Below, piece after piece: positions 14,561-23,688 of a DNA stretch of 43,678 nt. The DNA comes from Candidatus Aegiribacteria sp. (GTDB lineage Bacteria; Fermentibacterota; Fermentibacteria; Fermentibacterales; JCC-6): assembly GCA_013138965.1 (NCBI GenBank), contig WTBT01000023.1, positions 1 through 43,678 on the forward strand, given 5' to 3'. The translations under genes were made by a program, and so were the position numbers. The notes below the pieces were generated by a model, which saw nothing but the letters and a program-made list of their open reading frames with translations, did no database searches and was not told the DNA's origin. Within the stretch, counting starts at the first letter, position 1. Every line of letters begins with the position of its first letter.

Positions 14561-14986
14561 TCAATCCTTCGGTATATCCAGCCTCCAGAATGCTCCCCCT
14601 GAGGGTATTCTTACGAATTTCGAAGAGAGTTCAAGCATCACAAGCTCTATGGTCATTGAAACAGTCCCGTTGAAAAGATGGCCGCCCCTGGCGGACATAT
14701 TCTCATCAGCAAGACTGACGTGAAGGTGAACGAAGGGTTTGCTCTCCTTCATGGATACATTCCCCTGAAGTGACAGAATCTCCGAAGATGCCTGAATTTT
14801 TGCGGTGACGTATTCCTTACCGTCGTACCTTCCTATCTCAATATCCTTAAGCATTCCTATGCCTGCAACAACTGCAGCTGATTCAACTTTTTCCTTTTCG
14901 CACCATTCAGCGAGGGTCTCCGGAAACTGTTCTCCTACATCAAATCTTATGACCGTTCTGCCGTTGTTCCTGTATAGAACTTTCAT
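14561..14986 (-). CDS. PPC/DUF296 domain protein
   Basis: This 141-residue protein is a single PPC (DUF296) domain. The signature is HLHVSLADENMSARGGHL, whose His residues and GGHL motif bind a metal or ligand in structures of the family. An RFDVGEQFPETLAEWC start and a VVAGIGML strand are also typical. Plant members are fused to AT-hooks; bacterial stand-alone members are of unknown function. The ATG lies just after the stop of the lipoprotein gene, so it is the last gene of a five-gene minus-strand operon that begins with the nitrilase. Confidence 0.85.
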   Translation of the reverse strand: MKVLYRNNGRTVIRFDVGEQFPETLAEWCEKEKVESAAVVAGIGMLKDIEIGRYDGKEYVTAKIQASSEILSLQGNVSMKESKPFVHLHVSLADENMSARGGHLFNGTVSMTIELVMLELSSKFVRIPSGGAFWRLDIPKD

Positions 14987-14987
14987 T

Positions 14988-15347
14988 TCAGTATCCTCCA
15001 GTCCAGCTTCTTCTTCCCGTGTCTATTGATCCGTGTCCAGCCGGACAGTTTATTGCATAGCCGCTGTCTGATGATTCGAGAATATATTCCTCATCGCTTT
15101 CCGGACATGTAAGGGGTCTCGATCTTCTAGCGTATTGATTCAGCTGTTCAATATCCGATGCCCATTCACCATTAGCGTCGCAGTAACTCGCCTGATCAGT
15201 GCATAGCGTGTTCAGATTAGCTCTGCATTGTCTTCTTTTTGCGATTTCATTAATGCTCTCAGAACCGCTTCCAGTGCATCCTGAAAACACGATCATTATC
15301 AAGGCAGCGGCAGTAATCCTCAGTATCAATGATTTCTTATTCATCAT
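14988..15347 (-). CDS. Small lipoprotein, Cys-rich, pseudopilin-like tail
   Basis: The protein is 119 residues. The N-terminus has a lipoprotein signal peptide (LILRITAAALIMIVFSGC). The mature part (INEIAKRRQCRANLNTLCTD, YCDANGEWASDIEQLNQY, LTCPESDEEYILE) resembles the periplasmic part of type II pseudopilin-like proteins (helix, then TCPxxxxxY), but the pilin transmembrane helix is replaced by a lipobox. Cys pairs suggest disulfides. It overlaps the end of the C25 peptidase gene by 11 bases and ends with UGA one base before the DUF296 start. Function unknown; an envelope role is inferred. Confidence 0.7.
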   Translation of the reverse strand: MMNKKSLILRITAAALIMIVFSGCTGSGSESINEIAKRRQCRANLNTLCTDQASYCDANGEWASDIEQLNQYARRSRPLTCPESDEEYILESSDSGYAINCPAGHGSIDTGRRSWTGGY

Positions 15348-17721
15348 TGATAACGATCATCTGTCTGGTTATCGGGTCTGTGCCTGTGGCAATGAATCTT
15401 GCGAAATAAACCCCGGCTGGCACACGCCTTCCTTCTTCATCCGTACAGTTCCAGATGAGGGTTCCTGTTTCAGCTTGATCCATTTCAACTACCTTCACTG
15501 TTCTTCCGGCAAAATCAAAGATTCTCAATTCAGCCGGACTGTCAAAGGTACTCCAGTTAAAGGTTACTGAATTGACTGCGGGATTTGGAAGAGGTTCGGA
15601 GATGAAGGGCAATCTTGCAGGAGTATGAGGAGATGATATACCTGTACCCGAAACGGGTATATCAATAGTCTGCAGTACGTGATTCCTGCTCCATACCGTC
15701 AATGCGACTGTATCGAACTGGTCGGATGCTGTAATGTCCATCTGAACCTGCCCTGAAGCGTCTGTATAATCAACTTCATACATTACGGTATCATCCCATT
15801 CACCCTGCATGAAACATACTCTGGCATCCTTAACAGGCCCCGAATTGTCCACCACAGAAACAGTGATAGTGTTCAATCCCTGTAAAAGAGTATCGGGAGC
15901 AGTCAGCTGCAGCGGTCCATCGGGAGCTTCAGACCACATCGGGAGTTCAGGGTCTCCGAAAAGCGTGATCGATTTAGCTATCCAGTCGTAATGAGTATCA
16001 GTTGGTATGAGGGGTATGAACTCGTCCCAGGCCATTGCATGCGCGACACCAAGGTTATAGAGGTCTTCCGTGAAGAAATTCGCAAAGAACTCCTGATCAA
16101 CCAGTTCACTCCATTTATCGCCAGGTTCAGAAGGTTCTCCCCAGCCGTACCTTGTATTCATCATGCAGAAACCACCGCCGCCTGGTGATCTGATCCAGGA
16201 TTCAGCAAGACAGGTACCTGTATCGAATGAACCGGAAAAGCAGGCTACTGTATTCCATATGGATACCCTTCCATGAGCTGCAATATTGGTGAGACCCATG
16301 AAATCGCCGCTTCCAAGGCTTCCGGAACCTATCGAAACACTTCCCTCGCTGCCGTGACCTGCATGATTTACAAGCTGCATGCCCGCGTTCAGCATCTCCA
16401 TAGTCCCTGCATAGCTCTGAGTACCGTTGCTCTGGTAATGTTTCACGACAGGCTGCCAGAGCGCAGGAGTATAGAGTGTATCAACTTTTTCCTTGCCTGC
16501 GCTGCCCGGACAGTACGGATTGCTCCAGAGAATTTCCGTGGTAAAACCCATGGATGTGAACCAGGGATCAGTATCCTTCGCATCGGTCAGTGAAGGCAGC
16601 TCGTATGCAAGAACCTTGTTCACGAATATATCAGCCTGGGGGCCGTTCTGAATGGACGCCCTTCCAATGAAGTAATCCGGATGGTAATCCATTACGTCAC
16701 CAATGAGTTCTCCCCATACACCGTTGTTGTTGGCATCCCACTGGTCCGTACCTACGGTCGGGTCGTTCATGTCCTGGAAGTATATGTCAGCTGCCGGGTA
16801 TTCCGTATAACCTTCAGCTGTTGCGTAGCAGTTCCTGTGCGGTACGAGCGGTGTGTCGCCGCCGAGGAGAACGTAAGTTGGTGGTGTCTGGCTGTATATG
16901 TCCCTCAGGAAGAACCTGAGTTTCTGCGCAGCGTCCACACCTGAATAATTCGATTCTATGTATTCCATGGTAACTATTGCCGCAGGCATACCCTTCATGG
17001 TCTTGAACTGCGCAAGGGGTTCAAAGACTGAAACAAGAGAGTCCCTTGTGATAATGAGATATTCCCCCCACGGAAGAGCATCCGCAGGTACAGCCGTCAT
17101 ATTGTTCAGGCTCATATCTTCAGGGTTCAGAACCTGACTGTTGATAATATCCTCCAATACCCTGAGCCCTTCGGTCCCCCTGCCGCGTGGAATACACCCT
17201 GCGTCTTCACAATGGTAATGAATTATCATTGAAATCGAACCGGTAAGAACAGCTTTGCCGGTGGATGGATTCCAGGCCAGAGGAGATATTCTCATGTTAA
17301 GGATACTGTATCCCATGAGCTGCCCCTGGGATACCGGAACAACCAGCGGAATATTCGAAGGTTCACCATAGGAAACAGCATTCCTGGGAGTCGGCGAATA
17401 GAGTTCAGGGCTGGAGATGGGAACTCCATGCTGAACAGGCTTGAGATCGTACGAACCGGGCAGTACGGTATCATTTGAGGATACGACAGTTATCGAATCC
17501 ATCCTGGCAGCAAATGGGAGAAGTACTGAAACAGGAAATACCGGAAGGGCAGGATCACCGGGAACCCCGGTATTCACTGCACCAGGCAGATAGAAATACT
17601 CGCCAAGGCTGCATTTTCTGACTGCAGGATCTGTGTTGGGGATTTCCCAGTTGATGAGCATCTCACCTGCATATACTGCGGATACAAATATAAAAAGCAC
17701 TGATATAGTTAGTTTCCTCAT
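15337..17721 (-). CDS. Gingipain-like cysteine peptidase (family C25) with FlgD-Ig-like sorting tail
   Basis: This 794-residue protein has a signal peptide at 1-18. Residues about 20-200 match the C25 propeptide. The catalytic domain spans about 215-600: EYLIITRDSLVSVFEPLAQF, YVLLGGDTPLVPHR, then NHAGHG (His456 as the likely catalytic His) and WNTVACFSGSFD (Cys494 as the nucleophile). An Ig-like domain follows, then a C-terminal FlgD-Ig-like domain (LPNPAVNSVTF, IFDFAGRTV, VPAGVYFARF, RQMIVIND). Gingipains are exported by the type IX secretion system through such C-terminal domains. This protein is therefore probably secreted or surface-bound and digests proteins for nutrition. It sits mid-operon after the permease gene with a 16-base gap. 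Confidence 0.9.
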   Translation of the reverse strand: MRKLTISVLFIFVSAVYAGEMLINWEIPNTDPAVRKCSLGEYFYLPGAVNTGVPGDPALPVFPVSVLLPFAARMDSITVVSSNDTVLPGSYDLKPVQHGVPISSPELYSPTPRNAVSYGEPSNIPLVVPVSQGQLMGYSILNMRISPLAWNPSTGKAVLTGSISMIIHYHCEDAGCIPRGRGTEGLRVLEDIINSQVLNPEDMSLNNMTAVPADALPWGEYLIITRDSLVSVFEPLAQFKTMKGMPAAIVTMEYIESNYSGVDAAQKLRFFLRDIYSQTPPTYVLLGGDTPLVPHRNCYATAEGYTEYPAADIYFQDMNDPTVGTDQWDANNNGVWGELIGDVMDYHPDYFIGRASIQNGPQADIFVNKVLAYELPSLTDAKDTDPWFTSMGFTTEILWSNPYCPGSAGKEKVDTLYTPALWQPVVKHYQSNGTQSYAGTMEMLNAGMQLVNHAGHGSEGSVSIGSGSLGSGDFMGLTNIAAHGRVSIWNTVACFSGSFDTGTCLAESWIRSPGGGGFCMMNTRYGWGEPSEPGDKWSELVDQEFFANFFTEDLYNLGVAHAMAWDEFIPLIPTDTHYDWIAKSITLFGDPELPMWSEAPDGPLQLTAPDTLLQGLNTITVSVVDNSGPVKDARVCFMQGEWDDTVMYEVDYTDASGQVQMDITASDQFDTVALTVWSRNHVLQTIDIPVSGTGISSPHTPARLPFISEPLPNPAVNSVTFNWSTFDSPAELRIFDFAGRTVKVVEMDQAETGTLIWNCTDEEGRRVPAGVYFARFIATGTDPITRQMIVINDE

Positions 17722-17737
17722 TATTTTCCTTACCTGA

Positions 17738-18835
17738 TCAGGTTTCCATTAAAGCGGTCATCCATCCTTTGCCATTAATCTCCTCAAGCATAACCTTCAT
17801 CATGATCGTTATTGGTACCGCCAGTATCATGCCCCATGCTCCCCACAGCCAGCCCCATGCAATAACAGCGAGAAGAACGGTGACGGGTCCGATCGGAAGG
17901 GAGAACTGCATCAGTTTAGGCTCTATGGCATTTGAAACTGTTATGTTCACAGCCATCACAACGATTATTACTGGCCATGCATCAAGAAAACTGCCGTGTT
18001 CGAAAACGGCCATTGTATAAAGAATTGCCCCCATACCAGCGATCAGTGAGCCGTAAATAGGAATAAAATTCATGACGAAACATATCGATCCCCAAATCAG
18101 GGCGTCCTGGGGATTTAGAAATATCATCAGTCCCAGCCCTATACATATGCCGGTAATGGAACTTGTAATCAGCTTGGTCAGTATGAATTTACGGGTATTC
18201 GATTCTATTTTGCCTGAGATATGCAGTATCCTTTTGTAGTTGGATGATGTGAGATTCTTTTCCAGATTATCTTCAAGCCGCCTTCTTCCGATCATGAGAA
18301 AAGTGGTAAGAAATAGTATCATTACAAATGTGAATACACCTGAAATGATCGGTCTAGCAGCATTGGGGGCTATGCTCAACGCTGATTCCGCCAGATTGTT
18401 TATGTAATCGGTCACCGCTGCTGAATCTCCGAAAACTCCGCTGGAAACCATCCAGTTCTTTATTGGTTGCACGATATTGCTCATAATCTCGCTGCTTTTA
18501 CTGAGGATAAGAGCAATCTGTCCCCTTGCCAGCAGGTATATTCCAAGGGAGAGGCTAACGAAGAGCAGTAATACAAGAATAACCGAGAATATGGCAGCCA
18601 ACTTCGATTCCTCACTGATATGTTCCCTGCCGAATTTTCCCTTCATCCTTAATAGCATATTGTCAACAATGCTTGCAGTTCTCTTCGCCACGGGCTGAAG
18701 AAGCAGCATGATGAAGAAAGCAACCGTAAGTGGAACGAAGACTCCCGAGGCGCTTTTAAGAATAGTGCCTGCTGCGACAATGCCCAGAAGCACAATAGCC
18801 ATAATGAAAAGCCTGCTGCCGTAATTATCGGTCAC
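17738..18835 (-). CDS. AI-2E family (PerM/YhhT) membrane transporter
   Basis: This 365-residue protein is of typical length. It has the family pattern: two or three hydrophobic helices at the start (LFIMAIVLLGIVAAGTILKS, VPLTVAFFIMLLLQPVAKR), a soluble helical middle with an amphipathic stretch, then a bundle of five helices. These include ITSSITGICIGLGLMIFLNP, FVMNFIPIYGSLIAG, VIIVVMAVNITVSNAIEPKL and a small-residue-rich LLAVIAWGWLWGAWGM helix. The NxxxNxxEPKLM motif near residue 300 is characteristic. Substrates vary; despite the family name, autoinducer-2 export is not implied. Its ATG overlaps the nitrilase stop by four bases. Confidence 0.9.
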   Translation of the reverse strand: MTDNYGSRLFIMAIVLLGIVAAGTILKSASGVFVPLTVAFFIMLLLQPVAKRTASIVDNMLLRMKGKFGREHISEESKLAAIFSVILVLLLFVSLSLGIYLLARGQIALILSKSSEIMSNIVQPIKNWMVSSGVFGDSAAVTDYINNLAESALSIAPNAARPIISGVFTFVMILFLTTFLMIGRRRLEDNLEKNLTSSNYKRILHISGKIESNTRKFILTKLITSSITGICIGLGLMIFLNPQDALIWGSICFVMNFIPIYGSLIAGMGAILYTMAVFEHGSFLDAWPVIIVVMAVNITVSNAIEPKLMQFSLPIGPVTVLLAVIAWGWLWGAWGMILAVPITIMMKVMLEEINGKGWMTALMET

Positions 18836-19629
18836 TGATATCCTCCCTGCCAGCTCAATGTACCATACTCCTCCGGCCTGCGATCCTCAAGACAATTAAT
18901 GTGTCTTCTCATCTCTCTCACATCCGTCAGGTCGATCTCAAAATCAGTGACGCCCTGCATCACATTGCGTCCCTTGATCATTTTTCCGCCCGGATGGGCT
19001 ACTCCACCGGAGCCCCCGAACATGACACCGAGATGCTCACCCCCCAGATTGCATCCCACAGTGAATATCTGAGCTTCCGCCGCCCTGGCTCTTAGCAGCG
19101 ATCTGAACAACTCCAGCCTTCCGCCGGGCCATTGAGCCGGAACAAAGAGTATCTCCGCTCCAGCCAGCACAAGCCTTCTGCTCAGCTCAGGAAATCTCAG
19201 GTCGTAGCAGACTATCCCGGCGCCGGTTGTTCCCATGAAAGGGAATGTTCCGCCGCATTTACCAGGGACAAATGCGCTGTCTTCTCCCATCTGCTTAAAC
19301 AGGTGAACCTTATCCGTCCAGTATACAAGCTCTCCTTCCGGTGAGTATGCAACCATTCTGTTCACCACTCCGCAATCGGTTCTCACAGCAAGGGTTCCGC
19401 CTATTATCCATATGCCGTTTTCCCCGGCAGCCGATGCTGCAGGAAGGTTACTTAAATCTTCCTCAGAAAGTGCAAGGGAAAGAATGTCGTCAAGCACGAA
19501 ACCCGTTGTAAATAGCTCCGGAAAAACCGCTGTATCCGGGACTGGTGATATTACAGCAGCCTCGGAGAATTTGTGCATATTTTCAGCTGGAGAACCCTCT
19601 ATATCGAATTCCACAAGTCTCAGAATCAT
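18832..19629 (-). CDS. Carbon-nitrogen hydrolase (nitrilase superfamily, omega-amidase-like)
   Basis: This 265-residue protein has the full catalytic triad of the superfamily: Glu38 in FPELF, Lys107 in WTDKVHLF and Cys141 in IVCYDLRFPELSRRL. The ending (EYGTLSWQGGYQ) and length resemble YafV/Nit2-type omega-amidases, which hydrolyse alpha-ketoglutaramate or similar small amides in the cytoplasm. No signal peptide is present. It is the first gene of the minus-strand operon. The 122-base gap before the divergent aminotransferase probably holds promoters for both. A substrate more specific than an amide cannot be read from the sequence. Confidence 0.88.
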   Translation of the reverse strand: MILRLVEFDIEGSPAENMHKFSEAAVISPVPDTAVFPELFTTGFVLDDILSLALSEEDLSNLPAASAAGENGIWIIGGTLAVRTDCGVVNRMVAYSPEGELVYWTDKVHLFKQMGEDSAFVPGKCGGTFPFMGTTGAGIVCYDLRFPELSRRLVLAGAEILFVPAQWPGGRLELFRSLLRARAAEAQIFTVGCNLGGEHLGVMFGGSGGVAHPGGKMIKGRNVMQGVTDFEIDLTDVREMRRHINCLEDRRPEEYGTLSWQGGYQ

Positions 19630-19751
19630 CGAATCTCCATATCAGGTTTCTTCAGTGGTTTTGTAATATAGTATTAATGTAATTCCAAGTATAATACATT
19701 GATTCATTGCATCATTGAAACAGCTTAATCATTCTGGAAGGAAAATTAGCG

Positions 19752-20957
19752 ATGACAATTCCCAATATAAGCAGAAGAGGCAGTCAAATTCAGGAATCGC
19801 CTATCCGTAAACTGGCCCCAATGGCCCTGGATGCGGTTAAGAGGGGTATAAACATTTACCATCTGAACATTGGCCAGCCTGATATTCCGACTCCAATTGA
19901 GTTCTGGGATGCGGTAAAATCCAATATGAAAACTGTACTTGCTTACGGCCCGAGCATCGGCATTCCGGAGCTCAGGGAATCCATATCCGGATACTATTCC
20001 AGATCAGACATCTCCATTGAACCGGATCAGGTGATGATAACCACCGGAGGGTCAGAGGCAGTCATTTTCTCAATGATGGCAACCTGTGATCCGGGGGATG
20101 AAATAATATGTTTTGAGCCTTTCTATGCGAATTACAACGGTTTTGCCACCCTTTCGGGTGTAAAACTCGTACCGATTACATCCTCAGCGGAGAACGGTTT
20201 TCACCTCCCACCGAACGAGGAGATAACTTCAAAAATTACGGATAGAACCAGAGCAATACTGATATGCAATCCGAATAATCCAACAGGCACAATACTAACA
20301 AATGCGGAAATAGCGGAGCTTGCCGATATCGTATCCCGTTATGACATCTATCTTCTTGCCGATGAAGTGTACAGAGATTTCGCGTTCGATGGAAGGGAAC
20401 ACTCGTCCATTCTGGAATTTCCAGCGATTGCAGAGAGAGCTGTGGTCATGGATTCCATTTCCAAGAGGTTCAGCTCATGCGGGGCAAGGCTTGGTAACAT
20501 TGTAACCCGTAACAACTCACTCATGGCAGCGTTCGTTAAATTCGGGCAGGCCAGACTCTGCCCTCCCACTCTCCCCCAGTATGGTGCTGCGAAGATGTAC
20601 AGATCCATGACGGAGGAGTATTTCAGCTCGATAGTATCAATGTATCAGAACAGGCGGGACATACTCATGCAGGAGCTGCACGGGCTGGAAGGAATCTTCT
20701 TCCTTAAGCCCGAAGGGGCTTTCTATGCAACTATCAGGCTCCCGATCGAAAACACCGATGACTTCGCCGCCTGGATGCTTACGGATTTCTCCGTTGATGG
20801 ATGGACCACAATGGTCGCCCCTGCTGGAGGATTCTATGCTACTCCGGGACTGGGTCTTGATGAGATCAGGATAGCTTACGTACTTGAAGAGAACAGGATG
20901 AGATCAGCTCTCGATATCCTTAAGGCCGGTCTGCGGGAATACCAGGCCAGCAGATAA
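19752..20957 (+). CDS. Pyridoxal-phosphate aminotransferase, class I/II (aspartate aminotransferase-like)
   Basis: This 401-residue cytoplasmic enzyme has all fold-type I motifs in order: NIGQPDIPTP near residue 39, TTGGSEAVIFSMM (98-110), CNPNNPTGT (172-180), LLADEVYRDF (201-210) and the PLP-binding Lys238 in DSISKRFSSCGARLG. A C-terminal substrate Arg lies in a DEIRIAYV context. The family moves amino groups between amino acids and 2-oxo acids. The SISKRFS variant and lack of other biosynthetic neighbours leave the amino acid open (aspartate, alanine or branched-chain). It is alone on the plus strand, divergent from the nitrilase; a shared nitrogen role with it is only a suggestion. Confidence 0.92.
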   Translation: MTIPNISRRGSQIQESPIRKLAPMALDAVKRGINIYHLNIGQPDIPTPIEFWDAVKSNMKTVLAYGPSIGIPELRESISGYYSRSDISIEPDQVMITTGGSEAVIFSMMATCDPGDEIICFEPFYANYNGFATLSGVKLVPITSSAENGFHLPPNEEITSKITDRTRAILICNPNNPTGTILTNAEIAELADIVSRYDIYLLADEVYRDFAFDGREHSSILEFPAIAERAVVMDSISKRFSSCGARLGNIVTRNNSLMAAFVKFGQARLCPPTLPQYGAAKMYRSMTEEYFSSIVSMYQNRRDILMQELHGLEGIFFLKPEGAFYATIRLPIENTDDFAAWMLTDFSVDGWTTMVAPAGGFYATPGLGLDEIRIAYVLEENRMRSALDILKAGLREYQASR

Positions 20958-20978
20958 TTCAGTGCAGAATAAACAAAT

Positions 20979-21362
20979 TCAGTAGGATACGGCATCGGGG
21001 GAAAGACTCTCGTCTTCACTTGCTATTACTATGAAAACACCAGAAGGAATGCATACGGCCAGATCGCCCGGCTTGATCAGCCAGCTTTGCCTGACGCAAT
21101 GCTGACCAGGACATGGGGAACGTGATATTCTGGCCCTTTCGTTCTCGATGTTTATTTCCATTTCACCGAGGTTTCCCATAACACCGAATATTGAATCCAC
21201 TCCCAGATCGTACTGGAGGATAGCCTCCCCCGTATGCACCTCAAGTCGGCATTCGGTTGTCTCTTCCCCTCCCCCCCGGAAACTCTGCAGAAGAAGGAAA
21301 AGAATCACCGGGATGGCAAGATCGTTGATGCGGAAAAAAGGGTATTCCTTATCAGATTTCAT
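20979..21362 (-). CDS. NusG domain II (NusG_II) membrane-anchored protein
   Basis: The protein is 127 residues. A short basic start and one hydrophobic helix (LAIPVILFLLLQSF) precede a compact beta domain with the NusG-II hallmark SPCPGQHCVRQSWLIKPGD, in which CPxxxC-like residues are followed by G-x-x-CIPSGVFIVI. Such proteins are often found beside ApbE and flavin-dependent electron-transport genes. Here apbE is two genes upstream. The ATG is chosen over a TTG six bases earlier; the gene overlaps the amrS end by 11 bases. It is the last gene of the long nusA-infB operon. Confidence 0.82.
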   Translation of the reverse strand: MKSDKEYPFFRINDLAIPVILFLLLQSFRGGGEETTECRLEVHTGEAILQYDLGVDSIFGVMGNLGEMEINIENERARISRSPCPGQHCVRQSWLIKPGDLAVCIPSGVFIVIASEDESLSPDAVSY

Positions 21363-22353
21363 GGACAATACTCAGTACATGGCCGCAGGAAACGCATTTC
21401 CCGTTGAGCATGCCCTCCGTACTGACGAACCATGCCGATCTTTCTATGCAGAGCGCGCCGCAGGAGGAGCAGAATGTATTGGATTTTTCAAGGGAAACGT
21501 TCCCTATGTATACGTGATGGAGTTTTTCGGAAAATATCTCTCTGGCCTTCAGTAATGTCTCGATGCCTGTAGACTCCTGCCTGAGCTTGTACCTTGGAAA
21601 GTATCTGGATATATGAAGAACGGTATCGGCCCCGCATTCACCTGAAATCCATTGAGCCATCTCCTTCCATTCCACTGGATCATCGTTCTCTTCCGGAATA
21701 ATCAGGAATGTTATTTCGAGGTGGCACGATGAGGCGGCGAGTGTCTTGATGGTTTGAAGCACGGTATCCCTTCTTCCGCCGCAGAGCCTTTTGTAGAAAT
21801 CATCCGACCATGATTTGAGGTCTATATTCCAGGCATCTGTGATCTCTATGAGCTGCAGGAGCGGATCGAGGTTAATCTCGCCGTTTGAAACCATTACAAC
21901 GACTCCACCCCTTGACCGCACCAGAGGCGCTGAATCGGCTATGTATTCAAACCATATGGTCGGCTCGGTATATGTAAAAGCGATACCTCTGCTTTTTCCT
22001 GTCATGGACATTACAGCCAGATCGTCAGGCGAGATATACCTGGTCGGAACGCTTCTGATCTGGGAAATTGACCAGTTCTGACAGAAATCGCAGGTGAGAT
22101 TGCACCCCGCAGGCCCCGTGGAAAGAATGCTGGAACCCGGGAGGAAGTGGTAAAGAGGTTTCTTCTCTATGGGGTCAACAATCAGGGAAACACATTCTCC
22201 GTAGCCGGGAAGATATGGTTTTCCGTCTTTCAGCCCCCTGACCCTGCAGTGTCCGAGGGTCGATGAATTACTTTTAAAAGAACAACCACGGGGACAGAGA
22301 AGGCATTTCCATCCTTTCTCATCTTCCATGAACCATTCAGGATCCCTCATCAT
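21352..22353 (-). CDS. amrS: AmmeMemoRadiSam-system radical SAM protein AmrS
   Basis: The protein is 333 residues. The ATG at 22353 overlaps the apbE stop as ATGA and has GGAGAAGGGG upstream, so it is preferred to the longer reading. Features are CLLCPRGC, then GHCRVR near the start, the signature GYGECVSLIVDPIEKKPLYH, and the radical SAM cluster CNLTCDFCQNW (Cys84, Cys88, Cys91). SAM-binding strands follow (GIAFTYTEPTIWFEY, GGVVVMVSNGEIN) with a C-terminal CSSCG zinc-ribbon-like end. AmrS belongs to the AmmeMemoRadiSam set with AmrA (AMMECR1) and AmrB (Memo), neither of which is in this window. Its reaction is not established. Confidence 0.9.
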   Translation of the reverse strand: MMRDPEWFMEDEKGWKCLLCPRGCSFKSNSSTLGHCRVRGLKDGKPYLPGYGECVSLIVDPIEKKPLYHFLPGSSILSTGPAGCNLTCDFCQNWSISQIRSVPTRYISPDDLAVMSMTGKSRGIAFTYTEPTIWFEYIADSAPLVRSRGGVVVMVSNGEINLDPLLQLIEITDAWNIDLKSWSDDFYKRLCGGRRDTVLQTIKTLAASSCHLEITFLIIPEENDDPVEWKEMAQWISGECGADTVLHISRYFPRYKLRQESTGIETLLKAREIFSEKLHHVYIGNVSLEKSNTFCSSCGALCIERSAWFVSTEGMLNGKCVSCGHVLSIVHEI

Positions 22354-23357
22354 ATGCTGCCCCTTCTCCATTCGGTTATCTCTCCGTTCTCATCTTCCGT
22401 AACTACAATGATAAGACTGAAAAGAGAATCAGGTATACTTTCCGCAGTGTCAATACCGCCTACTGAAACAGCCGTTGCAAGGGCGTCACCGAAAGCTGCG
22501 TTCCCGCATATCACTGTCACGGACGCTACTCCTGATTCCGGATATCCTGTCCGGGGGTCCAGAATATGGCAAAAGCGTATTCCGTTATCAAAGAAATAAC
22601 TCTCATAATCCCCCGAAGTGGCAACCGCCCCGCTATCGATTTCTATCATCTCCATGATATTGTCACCCCTGGGGTTCCTCACCGCAAGCCTCCAGAGTCT
22701 GGCCGTTTCAGGATCACCTCCGCAGCGTATCTCACCGCCTATCTCGACCAGAGCAGCCCTTGCACCCAGACTTCGCGAATGACTGTAGATTCTGTCTGCG
22801 ATGTATCCCTTCGCTATTGCTCCGAAATCGAGGAGAGTGCCGCTGCTCAAGAGTAGAGTGTCTCCGGATATCCGGACATTCACCAGACCTGATCTGGCAA
22901 GCGCCCTCTCTATTTCTGCGCTGTCCGGAAGGTGAGGATCGTCAGGAAAACCCCAGGTATTCACCAGAAGCCCCATTGCAGGATCGAAAAGAGAATCGGT
23001 AATAGAAGAGATGAACAGTGAGTTATCCAGCAGGTATTTCATATCCGGAGATAGTTCATGTGTCAGAACATATCCCCCCATATTAAGGTCAGATAGCTCT
23101 CCGTTACCATAAACGCCAAGCTCATTGTCCAGGTACCTTGCGAGGGAATCCATAGAAGAGAGAATTAAGGCGGCAGTTTCCCTCTCCGCTATTACAATGT
23201 ACGTGGCGAAGGTGCCGAGCACTGGAGTTCTATTTTTCATCTCCAGCAGTTCATCTCTGCCTGTAACGAATACTCGTACCAGTATAGCTGAAACAAGACC
23301 TCCCAGCAGAAGGGCCAGAAGAAAACCGGAATTGATATTTTTCCGGACGGGTTTCAC
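22350..23357 (-). CDS. apbE: FAD:protein FMN transferase ApbE
   Basis: This 335-residue protein starts at a GTG overlapping the previous stop by four bases. One N-terminal helix (FLLALLLGGLVSAILVRVFV) anchors it outside the cytoplasm. The ApbE domain shows LGTFATYIVI, DSLARYLDNELGVY, DPAMGLLVNTWGF, the key LDFGAIAKGYIADRI stretch, ALVEIGGEIRC, and the HILDPRTGYP plus GDALATAV metal and FAD site. The enzyme attaches FMN to Thr residues of extracytoplasmic subunits such as RnfG, NqrB or NqrC. With the NusG-II protein nearby, this hints at flavinylation-based electron transfer at the membrane, though no Rnf or Nqr genes are in view. Confidence 0.94.
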   Translation of the reverse strand: MKPVRKNINSGFLLALLLGGLVSAILVRVFVTGRDELLEMKNRTPVLGTFATYIVIAERETAALILSSMDSLARYLDNELGVYGNGELSDLNMGGYVLTHELSPDMKYLLDNSLFISSITDSLFDPAMGLLVNTWGFPDDPHLPDSAEIERALARSGLVNVRISGDTLLLSSGTLLDFGAIAKGYIADRIYSHSRSLGARAALVEIGGEIRCGGDPETARLWRLAVRNPRGDNIMEMIEIDSGAVATSGDYESYFFDNGIRFCHILDPRTGYPESGVASVTVICGNAAFGDALATAVSVGGIDTAESIPDSLFSLIIVVTEDENGEITEWRRGSI

Positions 23358-23671
23358 CTGGCTCCCGGATCCTGCTCCTCTGCCATGATATCATGATGAT
23401 ATCTGCAAAATCGGGATCCCGGTATTGAAGGCCTGCCGCATTCGACACATTTCAGAGTTTCCCCGGCTTTCCGTCTTTTTTCTTCCTGAGAGGCGCCAAG
23501 TCCCGTAGCCAGCATTATTATGAGAACCACACCGGATATCGGTGCCAGATAGGCCGCCATTCCCGCGAGACCCCAGGTAATGGACACTCCTCTGCCAAAA
23601 AGAAATCCCAGAGTCCAGATAAGTATACTGGAAACGAGACATATTTTAAGGATCTTCCTGAGTTTTCTCAA
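23354..23671 (-). CDS. Small membrane protein with C-terminal zinc ribbon
   Basis: The protein is 105 residues. Two hydrophobic helices (ILKICLVSSILIWTLGFLFG and LAPISGVVLIIMLATGLG) are followed by a basic linker and a Cys-rich end (LKCVECGRPSIPGSRFCRYH) that looks like a CxxC-x10-CxxH zinc ribbon. No family name can be given. Its stop overlaps the apbE start, so it is co-translated with apbE and may belong to the same membrane function. Confidence 0.72.
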   Translation of the reverse strand: MRKLRKILKICLVSSILIWTLGFLFGRGVSITWGLAGMAAYLAPISGVVLIIMLATGLGASQEEKRRKAGETLKCVECGRPSIPGSRFCRYHHDIMAEEQDPGAR

Positions 23672-23688
23672 TTGACTGTTTCCTTCCC